Below, piece after piece: positions 18,501 through 27,074 of a DNA stretch of 64,000 nucleotides. Position 1 is the first letter of the stretch. Every line of letters starts with the position of its first letter. The notes beneath the pieces are model-generated. The model did no database searches. It was not told where the DNA came from and worked only from the letters and a program-made list of their open reading frames with translations. Where the stretch lies: positions 30,045 through 94,044 of the forward strand of contig CAZLXI010000016.1 of NCBI GenBank assembly GCA_964563435.1. The letters are read 5' to 3'. The translations under genes were made by a program, and so were the position numbers. This DNA is from Leadbetterella sp964563435. Its GTDB lineage: Bacteria > Bacteroidota > Bacteroidia > Cytophagales > Spirosomataceae.

Positions 18501-19601
18501 ATCATCCGGAAGCTCGTGGTTATTCATGCGGTTGATCACCGCAAAAGGTTTGGCCAGCAGGTTGATCTTATTCAGGCCCCCTGACGATGCGGCAAACCAG
18601 AGGTTATTGAAAGTATCTTCAAACACCTGGTGCACCCGGTTAGAATTGATGGCAAAAGGGTTATCCGAATCTACAGAGAATACCCGGTGGCTGTTGTAGG
18701 TAAGCGTGCCGGGAGCTCCGGGCTGGAGGTCACGGATAAGATGAAGCCCGAAATTGGTGCCGATCCAGATGCGCCGGAAAGAATCTTCGTAAATACAATT
18801 AATGGAAGCGAAAGAATCTTTCAGCCACTGAATGCCGGCAGGAACGATCCGGGCCACCGAGTTATCGGAAGCTACCCAGAGTGTATGATCGGGCTTGAGA
18901 AGCAGGGCCCTTACATTTGCATGCGGCCAGAATGCCGATCGCTCGGTGCTAAAACTCTCCCCGTTTTTCCGGAGATGCCACAGTCCCAGCCCGAGAGTTC
19001 CCACCCACAGATCTCCGTTCCCCTCTTCGGCCAGCTTATAGACCGTAACATTTGTGCCGTTCCGTGGAAAAGCGATCTCCTTCAGCGCTGAAATTTTTTT
19101 CTCTGCATCAAAAGAAAGAATCAGTAAGCCGTGTGTACGGGTGGCCACACACAACCGGCCTTCGCTGATATCCAGTACGGCACGGGCAGAGATCTGCCGA
19201 AGCAGCTTACGGGTCTCCGGGGCGTCGGTTAATTCGGCCAGGCTGCGGAAATGATCGGTTCGCGGATCGTAAAAATATACGCCCTGCTCGTCGGCAGTGG
19301 CCCAGATCCGGCCGTCTTTTGAAAGGTGGAGGCCCTGGATCCGGTTATTGTAAAGTCCGTTAAAGTTGCTGTTAGGCAACAGGTAGTTTTTCAGCTCATA
19401 ACCGTCATACCGGTCAATGCCGTTATTGGTCCCGATCCAGATGAAGCCGTCCTGGTCCTGAAGAACGGATACGGCATCGCTGTGGGCCAGGCCGTCGTTT
19501 ACGGTGATGTGCTCAAACCGGAGGTTGTCCTGAGCCATTCCCCGGCCGGGAAGTCCTGCCAGGAGACAGGAAAAGAATATGACAAAACCCTTTCTGAGCA
19601 T
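15519..19601 (-). CDS. Hybrid two-component system regulator (HTCS) of polysaccharide locus 1
   Basis: A 1360-residue one-piece sensor and regulator. Signal sequence (1-23); two seven-bladed-type propellers of Reg_prop repeats (about 30-690, recurring DGFIWIGT / GDLWVGT / GRIWIAT motifs); Y_Y_Y domain (about 700-780); one membrane span near 797-818 (WAYLCYTTAALTALTWY); histidine kinase with phospho-acceptor H859 in NVSHELRTP and an ATPase domain; receiver with phospho-acceptor D1157 in LSDVMMPEMNG; C-terminal AraC helix-turn-helix (about 1255-1360). HTCS proteins bind an oligosaccharide in the periplasm and activate the adjacent SusC/D locus. Here susC starts 409 nt away in the divergent direction, which fits. 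All catalytic parts look intact. Confidence 0.93.
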   Translation of the reverse strand: MLRKGFVIFFSCLLAGLPGRGMAQDNLRFEHITVNDGLAHSDAVSVLQDQDGFIWIGTNNGIDRYDGYELKNYLLPNSNFNGLYNNRIQGLHLSKDGRIWATADEQGVYFYDPRTDHFRSLAELTDAPETRKLLRQISARAVLDISEGRLCVATRTHGLLILSFDAEKKISALKEIAFPRNGTNVTVYKLAEEGNGDLWVGTLGLGLWHLRKNGESFSTERSAFWPHANVRALLLKPDHTLWVASDNSVARIVPAGIQWLKDSFASINCIYEDSFRRIWIGTNFGLHLIRDLQPGAPGTLTYNSHRVFSVDSDNPFAINSNRVHQVFEDTFNNLWFAASSGGLNKINLLAKPFAVINRMNNHELPDDYINTICNEKEVLWIGTRNGMARYDKLSGSFQNFLINRVSASTTHISVSSIYDSQDGNLWVASRENGIYLLNKKTLSLRRLPDVPGERPWSQIEPLCIRQDGRGRIWIATFYAGVFVMDRDGHFIKTLNLLNSDIPSDNITALLYDAEENVMWASTRNAGVCKLGNEGELRSHFFFSPESPQSMKVNYAWPLLKDRRGDIWVGTLGGGLHLIHKEKGQEVITRYDRWLPESNVETILEADNGDLWIGGRGLYRFDPQKKTYLHFDVADGLQSNSFKIGAAAKDTDGTLYFGGINGISYFDPSRISPNPYPPRMQITRVRIVNYELDPATEKHPRAMLNGPFSAEHRITFRDSENDFTIEFAGLNFHNPRKQRYAYKLEGYHSNWITLLPGQRIAAFASLPAGDYTFMVRADNGDGVWATEPASLHLSILPPWYKTWWAYLCYTTAALTALTWYRRIRARQRELQSKIALEQMAKQKEKELSDMKLNFFTNVSHELRTPLTLIINPAEDLMETMEPQTPARQKAELVHRQAKKLLSLVNQLMDLRKIESGNMKVQLQNGDIIAFIREIFLIFKIKADELDIRYTLDVFSEKAPVSFDPAKLEIILTNLLSNAFKYTPEGGDVQLSVTRPGENHLLIRVTDNGTGIGPEDLKHIFEPFYQVVRKDRPKAPGTGIGLSLVRELVQMLGGTIEVRSTAGAGSVFEIILPYHPADAGPVVLPESTLPPPVLSDVLLPDSVDETFSENHLLIVEDNADLRTYLGGIFGRHLRVSMAKDGKEGLEKAYETSPDIILSDVMMPEMNGLELCERIKNNPKTAHIPVVLITARAAAVHELEGLESGADDYIVKPFNPRILFSKIQSLLINRRKLREHFQRQILMEPTASGIPDTDRAFIHGAMEIVENNLTNKQFGVQSLVSESGMSQSAYYRKLKNITGQSVVEFIRDVRLKRAAQLLVTGRFRVTEVMDLVGIEDYKYFRSAFQKLYRVSPSEYAKSYEKNG

Positions 19602-20010
19602 TTTAGAACAAAAAACTGTTCAAAGTTCTTCAAAAAAAGAGAGACCGGCAACTTTCGCCTCCGGAATGCTTCACGGGGGGCGTGGTTCCGGGAAACTGGC
19701 CGGTTGCCGGGCCGCGGGCATAGCCTTACCTCCGGCGATTCACCTGTGCAGCAGACCTGAAAGAAAGGGGGCGTGTTTGCGGCTTTTGAAAAAGGCACGA
19801 ATAAGGCGGTTTTCAGCCACTTACGGGCGTTTTTTCATCATTTTCAGGGCTGTTGCTGACGAAAATGCCCCAAAATTTTGCTGATTTTGCCCCTAACAGG
19901 CCGGGAAAAATGCTGCCTAAATTTGCACTATTCGAATAAATTATTTTGAATTTTTCGGAAAAGTGACACAAGGGATTGTCAAACAAAATCATTATTAACT
20001 ATTCAATCAG
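19602..20010. other. Divergent 409-bp regulatory gap between HTCS and susC
   Basis: No convincing gene is seen. The interval holds a GAAC...GTTC pair near 19605-19627, a GC-rich stretch with an inverted CCGGCAAC / GTTGCCGG pair, and AT-rich DNA close to susC including ATTCGAATAAATTATTTTGAAT. HTCS operators are expected in this gap but could not be pinned down. Confidence 0.5.
19918..19925 (+). promoter_or_regulatory. Possible -7 box (TAAATTTG) for susC of locus 1
   Basis: TAAATTTG matches TAnnTTTG and lies 86 nt before the susC start. No TTTG or TTG sits 19 nt upstream, which would fit an activator-dependent promoter driven by the HTCS regulator. Confidence 0.35.
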
Positions 20011-23000
20011 ATGAGAAAAACTCTATTATTAGGTGAAGTGCTGATGCGGATCAGGAGTAAAGCCTTCTTTTCTGTCCTGTTGGGAGGTGGACTATTGCTA
20101 AGCAATGCTGCTTTTTCTAACGGGATGAAAGGTTTCGGCGGTACTTTTGTGGCGGTTGACCGCTCCATCGAGGGAAAAGTAACCGACGAAAAAGGGGAAG
20201 CCGTTCCCGGTGTTAACGTAAGGGTGGAAGGCACCACACAGGGGGCCATTACAGACGCGAACGGAGCGTTCAAAATCACCGTCGGTGATGCCGATGTAAC
20301 GCTGGTTTTCAGCTCGGTGGGTTATGTGGAACAAAAGGCGGTGGTTCGCAGCGGACAAACGCTGGTGAATATCACCCTGGAGGAAGACAGCAGGATGATG
20401 TCGGAAGTGGTGGTAGTGGGTTACGGTACCCAGAAGCGGTCAGATATCACAGGGTCGGTGGCTTCCGTGCCGAAAGAGCGTCTGGCCAACCTCCCCGTGA
20501 ATAACGTCATGCAGGCTGTGCAGGGAGCCGTGGCCAACGTTACCGTGTCACAGGCTTCTTCCATCCCGGGCGATGCGCCCTCCACGCAGATCAGGGGAAG
20601 AAACTCCATTAACGCTTCTTCTGAACCCTATGTGGTGGTAGACGGGATCCCGCTGTCGAGAACAGACGGGTCCATTAATGACATTAACCCCAACGATGTG
20701 GCTTCGATAGAGATCCTGAAAGATCCGTCGGCCGTGGCGATCTACGGGGTGAACGGGTCGAACGGTGTTATCCTGATCACCACCAAAAGGGGAACCAGCG
20801 GGAAACCCTCGATCCGCTACAGCACATATGGCGGTATAGAAGAGGCGGCCAACATCCTGGAACCTGCTTCGCCTGAAGAGCTTCTGAGACGCTATGCGGA
20901 ATACTCCCGGATCAACCAGATCCCGCTCTATAACGGCGGCCCGGTAAAAAATCAGTACGAATGGGATAACTATCAGAACGGGGTGACCACCGACTGGCTG
21001 GATGCCGTCATGCAAACGGGCGTTATCCAGAATCATAACATCGGTCTGAACGGAGGCAATGAATTTGCCAAGTATTTTGTTTCCCTCGATTACATGGATC
21101 AGAAGGGCATTCTGAAGGGATACAACTACAAGCGATATTCCTTCCGGACCAATACCGACATCAAGGCTACAAAATACCTGACCGTAGGTACATCCGCCTT
21201 TATTGTGTCGCATAACCGCGACGGCGGCCGGGCCAGCCTTTTACAGGCAGCGGCCATGAGCCCCTACGCGCAGATGTATAACGAAGACGGCTCGTACACA
21301 CAGCACCCGATGTATTCGGAACAGCTTTGGTCTAACCCGCTCCTTCCTACCACCACAAACCCCATCCGCCGCCAGTTCAATATATCGCTGAACGGCTACG
21401 CAGATGTAAGCTTCGGCAACATCTGGAAACCGCTTACCGGACTGAACTATAAATTTAATGCGGGGTATTCCTACGTACCTACCCGGAATAATTATTACGA
21501 CGGGAAATCGGTGTATAACCTGAGTGGTCGGGGAGAGATCAATAACAGCGAATCGCAGTCGTATACCCTGGAAAATATCCTTACCTGGAACAAAGACTTC
21601 GGCGTGCATCATTTTGATGTTACCGGCTTGTATGCCTCCAAGGAGAAATACTGGCAACAGTCCGTGGCGGTAGGCCAGGTGTTTCCTAACGATGACCTGG
21701 AATGGGGCAACCTGGAGTCGGCTTCTACCCAGACCGTTTCCTCTCAGGCAGACCTCTACCGTTCGATTTCACAGATGGGCCGTTTGAATTACGGCTACGA
21801 CAGCCGATACCTTTTCACTTTTACGGTACGTCGCGACGGAGCTTCGGTCTTTGGCAGAAATAATAAATACGGAACCTTCCCTTCTGCGGCGGTTGCCTGG
21901 AACATTGCCAATGAATCTTTTATGCAGCAATACAGCAAGCTGATCACCAACCTTAAGCTCCGGTTGTCGTACGGGGTCAGCGGTAATGAGGCCATCGGGA
22001 TATACCAGACCCTCGCCCTGATGAGCTCGAACTCACTGGCCATGGGCGGAAGCTCTCTCACCTCCCTGAAAGTTCAGTCACGTATGGGGAATGATGACCT
22101 GCAGTGGGAGAAAACCTCGGGTCTGAACGTAGGTCTGGACTTCGGTCTTTGGGGAAATCGACTGTCAGGTACCCTCGATGCCTACAAAACCAACACCTAC
22201 GATATGCTCCTTTTACAGCGTATTCCGCTGATCACGGGGTATTCCGATGTATGGTCGAATATCGGTAAGGTGGCCAACACCGGTGTTGAACTGACTCTGA
22301 CCTCGAAAAACATCGTTAAAAATGACTTCACCTGGTCATCTACGCTCGTATTCGCTACCAACAAAAACAAAATAGTGGATGTTTATGGTGACGGAAAAGA
22401 CGACGTCGGGAACCGTTGGTTTATCGGGCAGCCGGTAGGGGTGATCTTTGACTACACCAAAGTAGGTATCTGGCAGAAAGAGGAGATCGAAGCCGGGCTC
22501 AATAAAGGTTGGGATGCACAGGCGCAGCCCGGTGATCTTAAACTGGCAGACCTCAACGGCGACGGCCTGATCAATAACGAGGACCGCAGTATCCTGGGAC
22601 AAACAGCCCCGAAATGGACCGGTGGACTCACCAACACCTTTACGTATAAGAATTTTTCACTGAATATTTTTCTGAATACGGTGCAGGGGCACCTGCGGAA
22701 CAATCCCCAGATCGGTGCGGCAGCCGATGAAATGGGCCGGCGGAGCACACCAGCGGATATGGGGTATTGGACGCCGGAAAATCAAAGCAATGAATGGCGG
22801 TCACTGGCCAACGGTTCCAACCGTTACGGCTATGGCTTCCCTGAAAAAGCCGGTTTTACCCGTCTGAAAGACATCACCCTGAGCTATAATCTTCCCGCCA
22901 CTGCCGTGAGCAGGATCGGGATCGGTGGGCTGCAGCTCTATGCCAGCGGACGGAACCTGCACACCTGGACAAGCTGGCTGGGCTGGGATCCCGAAGCCCG

Positions 23001-23085
23001 CGATATAACCCGGGGCTCAACCAATGACAACATTAATTATCCGGTGGTCAGGACGTACGTCCTGGGGGCAAACATTACCTTCTGA
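20011..23085 (+). CDS. susC: SusC/RagA-type TonB-dependent outer-membrane transporter (locus 1)
   Basis: A 1024-residue outer-membrane protein importing oligosaccharides with its SusD partner. Signal sequence, then a carboxypeptidase-regulatory-like domain (about 53-125, IEGKVTDEKGEAVPGVNVRVEGTTQGA), the SEVVVVGYGTQKRSDITGSV TonB/plug junction (about 131-152), plug domain to about 255, and the 22-strand barrel ending in an aromatic-rich strand (RTYVLGANITF). There is no STN domain, in line with control by the HTCS encoded divergently rather than by a sigma/anti-sigma pair. Met12 (20044) is an alternative start giving a tidier signal peptide. The SusD gene follows 12 nt later. Confidence 0.92.
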   Translation: MRKTLLLGEVLMRIRSKAFFSVLLGGGLLLSNAAFSNGMKGFGGTFVAVDRSIEGKVTDEKGEAVPGVNVRVEGTTQGAITDANGAFKITVGDADVTLVFSSVGYVEQKAVVRSGQTLVNITLEEDSRMMSEVVVVGYGTQKRSDITGSVASVPKERLANLPVNNVMQAVQGAVANVTVSQASSIPGDAPSTQIRGRNSINASSEPYVVVDGIPLSRTDGSINDINPNDVASIEILKDPSAVAIYGVNGSNGVILITTKRGTSGKPSIRYSTYGGIEEAANILEPASPEELLRRYAEYSRINQIPLYNGGPVKNQYEWDNYQNGVTTDWLDAVMQTGVIQNHNIGLNGGNEFAKYFVSLDYMDQKGILKGYNYKRYSFRTNTDIKATKYLTVGTSAFIVSHNRDGGRASLLQAAAMSPYAQMYNEDGSYTQHPMYSEQLWSNPLLPTTTNPIRRQFNISLNGYADVSFGNIWKPLTGLNYKFNAGYSYVPTRNNYYDGKSVYNLSGRGEINNSESQSYTLENILTWNKDFGVHHFDVTGLYASKEKYWQQSVAVGQVFPNDDLEWGNLESASTQTVSSQADLYRSISQMGRLNYGYDSRYLFTFTVRRDGASVFGRNNKYGTFPSAAVAWNIANESFMQQYSKLITNLKLRLSYGVSGNEAIGIYQTLALMSSNSLAMGGSSLTSLKVQSRMGNDDLQWEKTSGLNVGLDFGLWGNRLSGTLDAYKTNTYDMLLLQRIPLITGYSDVWSNIGKVANTGVELTLTSKNIVKNDFTWSSTLVFATNKNKIVDVYGDGKDDVGNRWFIGQPVGVIFDYTKVGIWQKEEIEAGLNKGWDAQAQPGDLKLADLNGDGLINNEDRSILGQTAPKWTGGLTNTFTYKNFSLNIFLNTVQGHLRNNPQIGAAADEMGRRSTPADMGYWTPENQSNEWRSLANGSNRYGYGFPEKAGFTRLKDITLSYNLPATAVSRIGIGGLQLYASGRNLHTWTSWLGWDPEARDITRGSTNDNINYPVVRTYVLGANITF

Positions 23086-23097
23086 TCCATCCTCAAA

Positions 23098-24810
23098 ATG
23101 AAAGTAAAGATGAAAAATAAGAACTTAAAATATGCTTTGGTGATGGGACTTGCCCTGCTGGGAAGTTCCTGTGACAAGAATTTTCTGGAAGAAGATCCTT
23201 ATTCCAGCTACCGTACCGGAGCTACCGATGCCCAGACCATTGAGGCGCAGGTAGTAGGACTTCACCGCATTTATGCCGAACTCTGGGGCTGGAGCTCCCG
23301 GCAGGGCTTCCTGTCGTGCTGGCAGGTGGGAACCGACATTGCCAGTCCGGGTGCCCCGGAAGGGGTGGAAAACCCATTCTACCAGTACGCTGACCTGAAC
23401 CCGGAAAACGGCGGGGTGTCTTACCTCTGGCAGAAAAGCTATGATTTCATTAACCATGCCAATGTGATCATCGCCTCGGTAGGGGAAAACAATGTAAGGG
23501 CCAATGCAGAAGCCCGGTTTTTCAGGGCTTACGCCTACAATATGCTGGTTACCCTTTGGGGTGAAGTACCCCTGATCACCGAGCCCGTGGCCTCTCCTAC
23601 ATTCGACTTCACCCGTCAGGCGGTTTCGGAGGTAGACAGGGTGATTGAAGAAGACCTTACGTATGCCATCACTAACCTCCCGGCAGTAGGCCAGGCAGCC
23701 AGAGAGAGCCGTATCAATAAAGATATGGCACGCCAGCTGGCAGCAGAAGCCTATCTGAGAATGGGAGTACGCGATAACAGCTATTATGCCAAAGCCGAGC
23801 AGGCTGCCGGTGACATTATCAACAGCGGCAGCTATAAGCTGATCGAGGCCCGCTATGGCCGGTACCTCGGAGAAGGGGGAGATTACTACCGCGATATGTT
23901 CCGGTACGGAAACCAGCGCCGTTCGCAGGGGAATACCGAAGCGATATGGACTTTTGAAGTAGCTTTTAACCGCGACCTGGTAGGCGGAACCATCGATAAC
24001 CCGCAGCACCGCAGGGTATGGCAGCCCGGCTATCATGGCTGGGACGGTATGGTCAACGCCGACTCCCTCGGCGGCCGGGGCATCGGCCGGATGCGCCTGA
24101 GTAACTTTATGAAATATACCGTTTGGAGAGGCCTTGCAGGAGATATCCGCAACAGCAACTATAACATCCGGCGTACCACCAATTACAACCGGCCCAACTG
24201 GTCGGCTACGGCAGGGGTTACCGCTGACGGCTTCCGGGTAGCGGCCAATGACCCCACAGCCGCCAGGACCGTAACCCTCAGAACCGGAGACAAAGTAATT
24301 CCTTACCGGGCAGACAGTTTGTCGGTTTGGTTCCCTTATCCTACCAAGTGGGGCGGATATGACCCCCAGGATGACTTCGGCTATGCAGTGATAAAAGACT
24401 GGCCGGTAATGCGATTGGGAGAAACCTACCTTTTACGCGCAGAGGCCCGCTTACGTCAGAATAACCTGAATGGGGCGGCCGAAGATATCAATGTATTGCG
24501 CGACAGGGCCTTTAAAGTGGCCCGTCAGTCCGGCGGAAACAGCACCCTGGGAAGAGTGAGCGCAAGCGACATTACCCTTGACTTTATCCTGGATGAGCGA
24601 GCCCGTGAGCTGATTTCGGAGGAAAACCGCCGGATGACGCTGGTGCGCACGGGTAAGCTGAAGGACAGGATCTCGCTGAACGGAGACCGGGAACCCTCCA
24701 ACAGGATCATTACCGGATTCCAGGACTTTAACGCTTTGTTGCCTGTGCCTTTAAGTGAGATCCAGCTGAACAGTAAAGCAGAATTAAAGCAAAATCCCGG
24801 CTATAATTAA
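23098..24810 (+). CDS. susD: SusD/RagB-family surface glycan-binding lipoprotein (locus 1)
   Basis: A 570-residue lipoprotein (lipobox LLGSSC, Cys25) that caps the SusC barrel and binds glycan. Typical features: NxxNFLEEDPYS after the lipobox, an AEARFFRAYAYNMLVTLWGEVPLI helix-repeat segment (about 138-162), a LPAVGQ...MARQLAAEAYLRMG segment, and the C-terminal RARELISEENRRMTLVRTGKL plus LPVPLSEIQLN...QNPGYN ending that is near-universal in SusD proteins. Met5 (23110) is an alternative start. It is followed by an intrinsic terminator at 24822-24860, which would set a step-down between the SusCD pair and the enzyme genes. Confidence 0.92.
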   Translation: MKVKMKNKNLKYALVMGLALLGSSCDKNFLEEDPYSSYRTGATDAQTIEAQVVGLHRIYAELWGWSSRQGFLSCWQVGTDIASPGAPEGVENPFYQYADLNPENGGVSYLWQKSYDFINHANVIIASVGENNVRANAEARFFRAYAYNMLVTLWGEVPLITEPVASPTFDFTRQAVSEVDRVIEEDLTYAITNLPAVGQAARESRINKDMARQLAAEAYLRMGVRDNSYYAKAEQAAGDIINSGSYKLIEARYGRYLGEGGDYYRDMFRYGNQRRSQGNTEAIWTFEVAFNRDLVGGTIDNPQHRRVWQPGYHGWDGMVNADSLGGRGIGRMRLSNFMKYTVWRGLAGDIRNSNYNIRRTTNYNRPNWSATAGVTADGFRVAANDPTAARTVTLRTGDKVIPYRADSLSVWFPYPTKWGGYDPQDDFGYAVIKDWPVMRLGETYLLRAEARLRQNNLNGAAEDINVLRDRAFKVARQSGGNSTLGRVSASDITLDFILDERARELISEENRRMTLVRTGKLKDRISLNGDREPSNRIITGFQDFNALLPVPLSEIQLNSKAELKQNPGYN

Positions 24811-24821
24811 GGTTGATAACC

Positions 24822-24860
24822 AATTTAGCTGCCTTTACCTGAAGGCAGCTAAATTTTTTT
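24822..24860 (+). terminator. Intrinsic terminator after susD (locus 1)
   Basis: AATTTAGCTGCCTT pairs perfectly with AAGGCAGCTAAATT across a 6-nt loop and is followed by a run of T. The gene for GH105 starts 16 nt after it, so partial read-through is likely. The stem sequence recurs after the second susD. Confidence 0.85.
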
Positions 24861-24876
24861 ATATAAATTTACAAGA

Positions 24877-25986
24877 ATGATAAAAAAGATCATCTTCTGC
24901 ATAGTTTTAGGAAGTTCCCCGTGCTTCGCGCAAACAAAAGACGAGGTTAAGGCGATCATTGAAAGAGTGAACGGCTACTGGCAAAGCACCCAGACAAAAC
25001 CGGGCTGGGCATTCTGGGACGTGGCGTCTTACCATACAGGCAACATGGAAGCCTATTTCCTGACCGGGAATGAGAACTACCGGAAATATTCGGAAAAATG
25101 GGCCGAACATAACCAGTGGAAAGGAGCAAAATCGGGGAATAAGGCCGAATGGAAATACAGCTACGGGGAGAAGGACGACTACGTGCTTTTCGGCGACTGG
25201 CAGATATGCTTCCAGACCTATGCCGATCTGTATAACCTGGCGCCGGAGGAGAAGAAGATAGCCCGTGCCCGGGAGGTCATGGAGTACCAGATGAGCACGC
25301 CCCTAAATGATTACTGGTGGTGGGCAGACGGGCTCTATATGGTGATGCCCGTGATGACCAAAATGTATAGAATTACCGGGAACCCGCTTTACCTGGATAA
25401 GCTGTATGAATACTTCACCTACGCTAACAGCATCATGTACGATAAAAAGACCGGCTTATACTACCGCGATGCCAAATATGTTTACCCGAAACATAAAAGC
25501 CTGAACGGGAAAAAAGATTTCTGGGCGCGGGGCGACGGGTGGGTTTTTGCCGGACTGGCCAAGGTGTTGCAGGATCTGCCGGAAAACAATCCGCACCGCA
25601 AGGAATATATCAGAATATATAAAAAAATGGCAAAAGCCGTGAAGCGGTCGCAGCAGCGGGAGGGCTATTGGACCCGCAGCCTGCTGGATCCCGAACATGC
25701 GCCGGGGCCTGAAACCAGCGGAACGGCCTTCTTTACCTATGGCCTCCTCTGGGGCATCAATAACGGCTACCTTAGTAAGAAGGAATATTATCCTGTAGCG
25801 GAAAAGGGATGGAAATACCTGACCGGCACCGCTTTCCAGGAAAACGGGAAAGTAGGATATGTACAACCCATCGGGGAAAAAGCCATTCCGGGACAGGTGG
25901 TGAATGAAAACTCCACGGCACCGTTCGGTGTAGGCGCGTTTTTGCTGGCAGCATGTGAAATGCACCGGTTTTTGGATAAAAAGTAA
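24877..25986 (+). CDS. GH88/GH105 unsaturated glucuronyl/galacturonyl hydrolase
   Basis: A 369-residue protein with a signal peptide (cleavage near CFAQ), an (alpha/alpha)6 barrel throughout. The motif WWWADGLYMVMPVM carries D151, matching the key Asp of the YteR family, and FWARGDGWVFAGL (about 214-226) is also diagnostic. These enzymes hydrate and remove 4,5-unsaturated uronic acids left by polysaccharide lyases: rhamnogalacturonan products or, in some Bacteroides enzymes, Rha-capped arabinogalactan products. Length is normal for GH105. A lyase partner is not obvious in the same operon; the BNR_4 protein at 38585 is one candidate. Exact substrate is inferred only. Confidence 0.88.
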   Translation: MIKKIIFCIVLGSSPCFAQTKDEVKAIIERVNGYWQSTQTKPGWAFWDVASYHTGNMEAYFLTGNENYRKYSEKWAEHNQWKGAKSGNKAEWKYSYGEKDDYVLFGDWQICFQTYADLYNLAPEEKKIARAREVMEYQMSTPLNDYWWWADGLYMVMPVMTKMYRITGNPLYLDKLYEYFTYANSIMYDKKTGLYYRDAKYVYPKHKSLNGKKDFWARGDGWVFAGLAKVLQDLPENNPHRKEYIRIYKKMAKAVKRSQQREGYWTRSLLDPEHAPGPETSGTAFFTYGLLWGINNGYLSKKEYYPVAEKGWKYLTGTAFQENGKVGYVQPIGEKAIPGQVVNENSTAPFGVGAFLLAACEMHRFLDKK

Positions 25987-26055
25987 AGGGGTAAACGGGC
26001 ATGGTCCGGATTACACAGTGGGTTAACCCGAAACTCCCTAGCCGGAATAACAAAT

Positions 26056-26169
26056 AAGTGAAAAACTAAAAACTAAAAACGGTCCGCCGCTGCGGTTAAA
26101 AGTTTTGGAACCATAATATATACTATTATGTACCTTAGTTTTTAGTTTTTAACTTTTAGCTTTTCACTT
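26056..26169. repeat. AT-rich inverted repeat between the GH105 and GH16 genes
   Basis: The left arm 26056-26080 (AAGTGAAAAACTAAAAAC...) pairs with the right arm 26137-26169 at 22 of 25 positions, with a loop of about 56 nt that contains a GC-rich centre and a small CATAAT/ATTATG palindrome. It occupies most of the 202-bp gap. No promoter consensus was seen inside. Confidence 0.65.
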
Positions 26170-26188
26170 AAAAACTAACTCTGTTCCA

Positions 26189-27010
26189 ATGAGAAAACTA
26201 CTTTGCCTGCTCCTTCTGCCCTGCCTGACGGCCGGCGCCCAGAACTACCGCCTCGTGTGGAGCGAAGAGTTCAATACGCTGGATACGGCGGCATGGAACT
26301 TTGAGCAGGGCTTTAAGCGTAACCATGAGGCGCAATGGTACCAGGAGGACAATGCGTACTGCAAAGACGGGAAGCTGATCATCGAGGCCCGGAAAGAAAA
26401 ACGGGAGAACCCGGGTCATGAGTCCGGTAGCAAAGACTGGCGCAAAAGCAGGGAATGGATAGAATATACCTCGGCATCTGTCAATACCTCTGGAAAGAAA
26501 GAATTCTTATACGGGCGGTTTGAGATCCGGGCGAAAATACCGGTAAGCAGCGGTGCCTGGCCTGCCATCTGGACATTGGGGCGTGGTATGCCCTGGCCCT
26601 CCTGCGGAGAGATCGATATTATGGAATATTACCAGGTTAACGGTAAGCCGCATATACTGGCCAACGCCGCCTGGGGCAATGACCAACCCTACAACGCTGT
26701 GTGGAATTCAAAAAAAATACTGTTTACCCGTTTTACGGAAAAAGACCCGGCCTGGGCGGAAAAATTTCATGTATGGCGAATGGACTGGGATGAGAAGTTT
26801 ATCCGGCTGTACCTGGATGACGAGCTGCTGAATGAAATTCCGCTAAGTCAAACCATTAACGGAAGTATCGGAAACGGAAGTAACCCGTTTCACCGGCCCC
26901 AGTATCTTTTGCTGAACCTGGCGCTGGGCGGGGATAACGGCGGTGAAATAGACGATGAGGCGGTTCCCATGAGGTATGAGATCGATTATGTGCGGGTGTA
27001 TCAGAAATAG
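26189..27010 (+). CDS. GH16 endo-beta-glycanase, secreted
   Basis: A 273-residue protein with a signal peptide (cleavage near TAGAQ) and a single GH16 jelly-roll. The catalytic signature GEIDIMEY gives nucleophile E141, D143 and acid/base E146. Flanking WPAIWTLG and the C-terminal MRYEIDYVRVYQK are typical of GH16 subfamily 3 (laminarinase type). Subfamily 3 also includes endo-beta-1,3-galactanases that cut arabinogalactan backbones. Given the GH43 and arabinose genes nearby, galactanase is as plausible as beta-1,3-glucanase. The gene sits downstream of GH105 after the AT-rich inverted repeat. Confidence 0.88.
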   Translation: MRKLLCLLLLPCLTAGAQNYRLVWSEEFNTLDTAAWNFEQGFKRNHEAQWYQEDNAYCKDGKLIIEARKEKRENPGHESGSKDWRKSREWIEYTSASVNTSGKKEFLYGRFEIRAKIPVSSGAWPAIWTLGRGMPWPSCGEIDIMEYYQVNGKPHILANAAWGNDQPYNAVWNSKKILFTRFTEKDPAWAEKFHVWRMDWDEKFIRLYLDDELLNEIPLSQTINGSIGNGSNPFHRPQYLLLNLALGGDNGGEIDDEAVPMRYEIDYVRVYQK

Positions 27011-27074
27011 ATACGGGTTATCCACCGGTTTAAAGATGTGTTTCAACCTTAATGACTGAATAATAATACCTGAA

